From: Bdellovibrio sp.
GTDB lineage: Bacteria > Bdellovibrionota > Bdellovibrionia > Bdellovibrionales > Bdellovibrionaceae
Length of the DNA stretch: 5,205 nucleotides
NCBI GenBank assembly: GCA_003176075.1
Contig: PSRN01000314.1
Location: 1 to 5,205 of the forward strand
Direction: 5' to 3'
The notes beneath the pieces were generated by a model, which saw nothing but the letters and a program-made list of their open reading frames with translations, searched no databases and was not told the DNA's origin. The position numbers and the translations under genes were made by a program. Positions 5,031 through 5,205 of the stretch are shown piece after piece (the stretch's first letter is position 1; each line of letters begins with the position of its first letter).

Positions 5031-5085
5031 GATCAGCACTTTTCAAAAAAATCTTGATCTTGTCGGGCTTTACAGTCAGAACTGA

Positions 5086-5116
5086 AGGTCTCGAATGAGG
5101 TCTCGAGTCGAGACCT
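5086..5116. repeat. 9-bp direct and inverted repeat cluster before the tRNA
   Basis: AGGTCTCGA occurs at 5086-5094 and 5098-5106 (12-bp step). Its exact reverse complement TCGAGACCT is at 5108-5116. The second and third copies form an 8-bp stem with a 3-nt loop; the first can pair with the third as an alternative. No T run follows, so it is not a standard terminator. It ends 18 bp before the tRNA and could be a protein-binding site, a processing hairpin or an attachment-type site. Confidence 0.7.
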
Positions 5117-5134
5117 AGTCAGAAAAAATAATGT

Positions 5135-5205
<71 letters not shown>

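Noticed and set aside
4678..5046. 122-codon minus-strand frame antisense to the lipoprotein C-terminus
   Set aside because: Pro/Ala-rich antisense of a Pro/Arg/Ala-rich region; it crosses the terminator and has no start signals.

Overview
The window comes from a Gram-negative bacterium of roughly 50% GC. The evidence is an outer-membrane carbohydrate porin (OprB type), a lipoprotein with a clear lipobox, several Sec-type signal peptides and a proteobacterial-style tRNA-Pro. The mix of unrecognised envelope proteins would suit a Bdellovibrionota-like or other deep proteobacterial lineage, but that is a low-confidence impression and no marker gene here proves it.

Layout. Four genes lie on the minus strand and run leftwards from 3864. 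They are the OprB-like porin (2449-3864), an exported protein of unknown function with two more hydrophobic segments (1348-2148), a membrane/coiled-coil protein of unknown function (197-1144), and the first 35 codons of a small secreted Pro/Ser-rich protein that leaves the window at base 1. On the plus strand are a divergently transcribed LPP20-like lipoprotein (4056-5018) with its own terminator, and a tRNA-Pro(CGG) cut by the right edge. The porin and the lipoprotein share a 191-bp AT-rich, repeat-rich intergenic region.

Transcription. The minus-strand genes do not look like one tight operon. The spaces between them are about 90 to 300 bp. A hairpin terminator follows the 1348-2148 gene, and the next gene has its own perfect TATAAT box immediately beyond it. 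The first three genes of the minus series and the plus-strand lipoprotein all carry envelope-targeting signals, so the shared theme is the cell envelope: sugar uptake through the porin, an outer-membrane lipoprotein, and two membrane proteins of unknown role. No sugar-catabolic, regulatory or transport-ATPase gene is present to define a pathway.

The most unusual feature is the number of short tandem or direct repeats. There is an in-frame 12-nt repeat inside the porin signal peptide, a degenerate 12-nt repeat in the signal-peptide n-region of the divergent lipoprotein, direct repeats in the promoter region between them, a 30-nt repeat in the left-edge gene, and a 9-bp direct/inverted repeat cluster just before the tRNA. 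The 300-bp leader before the 1348-2148 gene holds a 90-nt stretch with a single U in the transcript sense. I saw no CRISPR array, insertion sequence or phage gene.
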